NCBI GenBank assembly: GCA_001931905.2
Contig: MSJI02000111.1
Coordinates: 62,001-126,000 of the forward strand
DNA length: 64,000 bases
Source: Cladosporium sp. IMV 00045
Lineage: Eukaryota; Ascomycota; Dothideomycetes; Cladosporiales; Cladosporiaceae
Reading direction: 5' to 3'
Part shown: piece by piece, positions 62,652 through 64,000 of the stretch
Position numbering within the stretch: position 1 is the first letter of the stretch
Layout of the letters: each line of letters starts with the position of its first letter
Notes under the pieces: generated by a model
What the model was told of the DNA's origin: nothing
Seen by the model: the letters and a program-made list of their open reading frames with translations, nothing else
Database searches by the model: none
Translations under genes and position numbers: made by a program

Positions 62652-64000
62652 GTTGAGTGGTTGGGTTGCGGAAAATAACAGATGTTCAAGATATGCTAAA
62701 AGATGTTTGCAAGGATGAATCTCGACGCTGGTACATACCAATTATATATACCCTCAGGCCCACCCGGAACTGCCATGGAGGCCCAACAGAGGGTGATGCA
62801 TGTCTTGTCTACGCGACAACGCCGCAGAGCATGGTTTCTCAGCTTCAGGGCGCTACACTGTCGGACCTCAATGCAAAAGCAGGGAGGCGGGTCGGCGCAA
62901 CTGCTGAATCAATTCAGGTCGATGTTGGCAGCAGAGATGAAGGTATATAGGAAGATGCCCGGGCCTAGTTGAGTGCATGCTATGAAACAGCGTGCGGCTG
63001 AAGGATGCTGTATGTTGGCTTGGCCAAACGCTATGTAAATAAGCGATTTTGCATCCTGTATTATCAGTGGTAGTAGCAGACTAGTGACCATGGCCAGCAA
63101 TTATCGTTGTTGCGGCCTAGCAGCCGCGGGTAAATCCTTGTTGCTCTCCCATGGGCTTGGTTCGCCCCAGACCTTGGGATGCTGGCCGGGATGGCTGAAA
63201 ATATGGTAACTGACTTGATCCAGCAAGCCAGATTAACAAGGCAAGAACATCACGCATCTCGTGGCAGGGCTCTCGTAGCGTTAGATCGCGTATGCATCAG
63301 CGGAGTGTAGCGAGTCTCTGCCGTCCTTTACCAATCTCGATTATTCTGGGCAAAATCATGCCCTGCTCTGCAAGACTACGCGCCGTGAGGTGTGCTGGTC
63401 AAGGTCAAAGCACGAAGTAGGCAGATCATCATAGTCGATCGTGGGGGTGTGTTGTAGCGAAGAGAAGGGAAATGAAGTGTTGTTGTCGGAAAGCATCCCC
63501 GATGCAAGTGTGTGGCACAGAAGCCTCGGCGTTTCAAAATCCTCGGATGCATCGAAGCGCTCTCACGTGGCGTTCACGTGGCCATTCTCCACACGCGGCT
63601 CAATCAAGACACTGTGGTCTTGAACTGCTGGCCATGGTTCCGTGTCAAGGATGGATTGGCGTGTGCCGTATAGCCGGACCGCAAGATCGGGCGACTAACC
63701 CGATGTTCACTACAAACAGCAGACTCTCGACACGGGCGACCAAGAGCATGGACACACTCATGCTCGCAGAGGAAGTTGCCTGCACCATGATAACAGGCTT
63801 ACCCAGATGCTGACAAGACATGCAGCTATCGCGGCTGAGTTGCATGGGCTTCGCCACCACTGTCATCATGCTCGATCACTGCTTTTCCCTCTCCAGTGTC
63901 AGAGTACTCAACAGCCTTGATTATGTTCAAACAAGCGATGTTAGGTCTGTTAGCCCGAAACCCTCATAACGTATCTGCCTTGCCTTCTAGAGATTGTTTC
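62652..64000. other. Intergenic to window end
   Basis: 1.35 kb including the promoter of the T5orf172 gene. No gene, RNA or repeat recognised. Confidence 0.45.

Overview
This is fungal nuclear DNA, from a filamentous ascomycete (Pezizomycotina). The evidence is short introns (about 55-95 bp, GT-AG) in many genes and a set of ascomycete families: Spc7 kinetochore protein, Fig1, a conidiation-6 type protein, Erv14, KMT6/EZH2, Argonaute and an RGG-tailed SAK-type HAD protein. A Dothideomycete is my guess from general style, not proven. The sequence is a scaffold with a 20-N gap at 2904-2923.

Layout. (1) 1-6324: two diverged copies of a MED11 block in the same orientation (MED11 at 46-612 and 4187-4753), separated by a decayed mobile-element stretch with two tandem arrays, the N gap, and the 5' part of TAF5, which runs into the gap. 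The second copy ends at an intact tRNA-Arg(UCU); the first copy loses similarity at the first bases of that tRNA. (2) 6886-13215: a KEL3/KLHDC4-type kelch protein, the DEAH helicase DHR2 (convergent with it), and, sharing a promoter with DHR2, an RGG-tailed HAD/SAK RNA-repair-like protein. (3) 14157-21561: a small cysteine-containing ORF, a Fig1 membrane protein, and a full-length Argonaute with a tandem repeat just after its stop codon. (4) 22000-29027: a large nearly empty spacer, a regulator-like protein, a Con-6-like gene whose first splice junction does not hold frame, and the splicing factor PRP17/CDC40. (5) 29590-38543: Erv14 (cornichon), GPI14/PIG-M mannosyltransferase, a long Spc7/KNL1 with MELT and RVSF motifs, and ribosomal protein uS17. 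(6) 39759-48589: a KMT6/EZH2 H3K27 methyltransferase with a disordered N-terminal extension and an unresolved frame change, and a 1202-residue disordered protein with a C-terminal membrane anchor. (7) 49660-56000: a choline-kinase-like gene with an in-frame stop at codon 6, an SDR with a one-base frameshift, ribosomal protein uS5 and a ZIP zinc transporter. (8) 57996-62651: a repeat-rich cell-surface protein and a T5orf172/GIY-YIG-like protein with a frame break at an A8 run; the last 1.3 kb is empty.

Most genes are ordinary housekeeping or developmental genes, with no biosynthetic cluster or CRISPR array. The unusual points are the tandem MED11 paralogs with a broken TAF5 between them, two identical 22-bp telomere-like motifs 33 kb apart, repeats in the Argonaute 3' flank and in the surface protein, and five otherwise well-kept genes that each carry one small reading-frame lesion. 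The last point suggests either limited consensus quality or redundancy (for example a hybrid or duplicated genome) with one set decaying.
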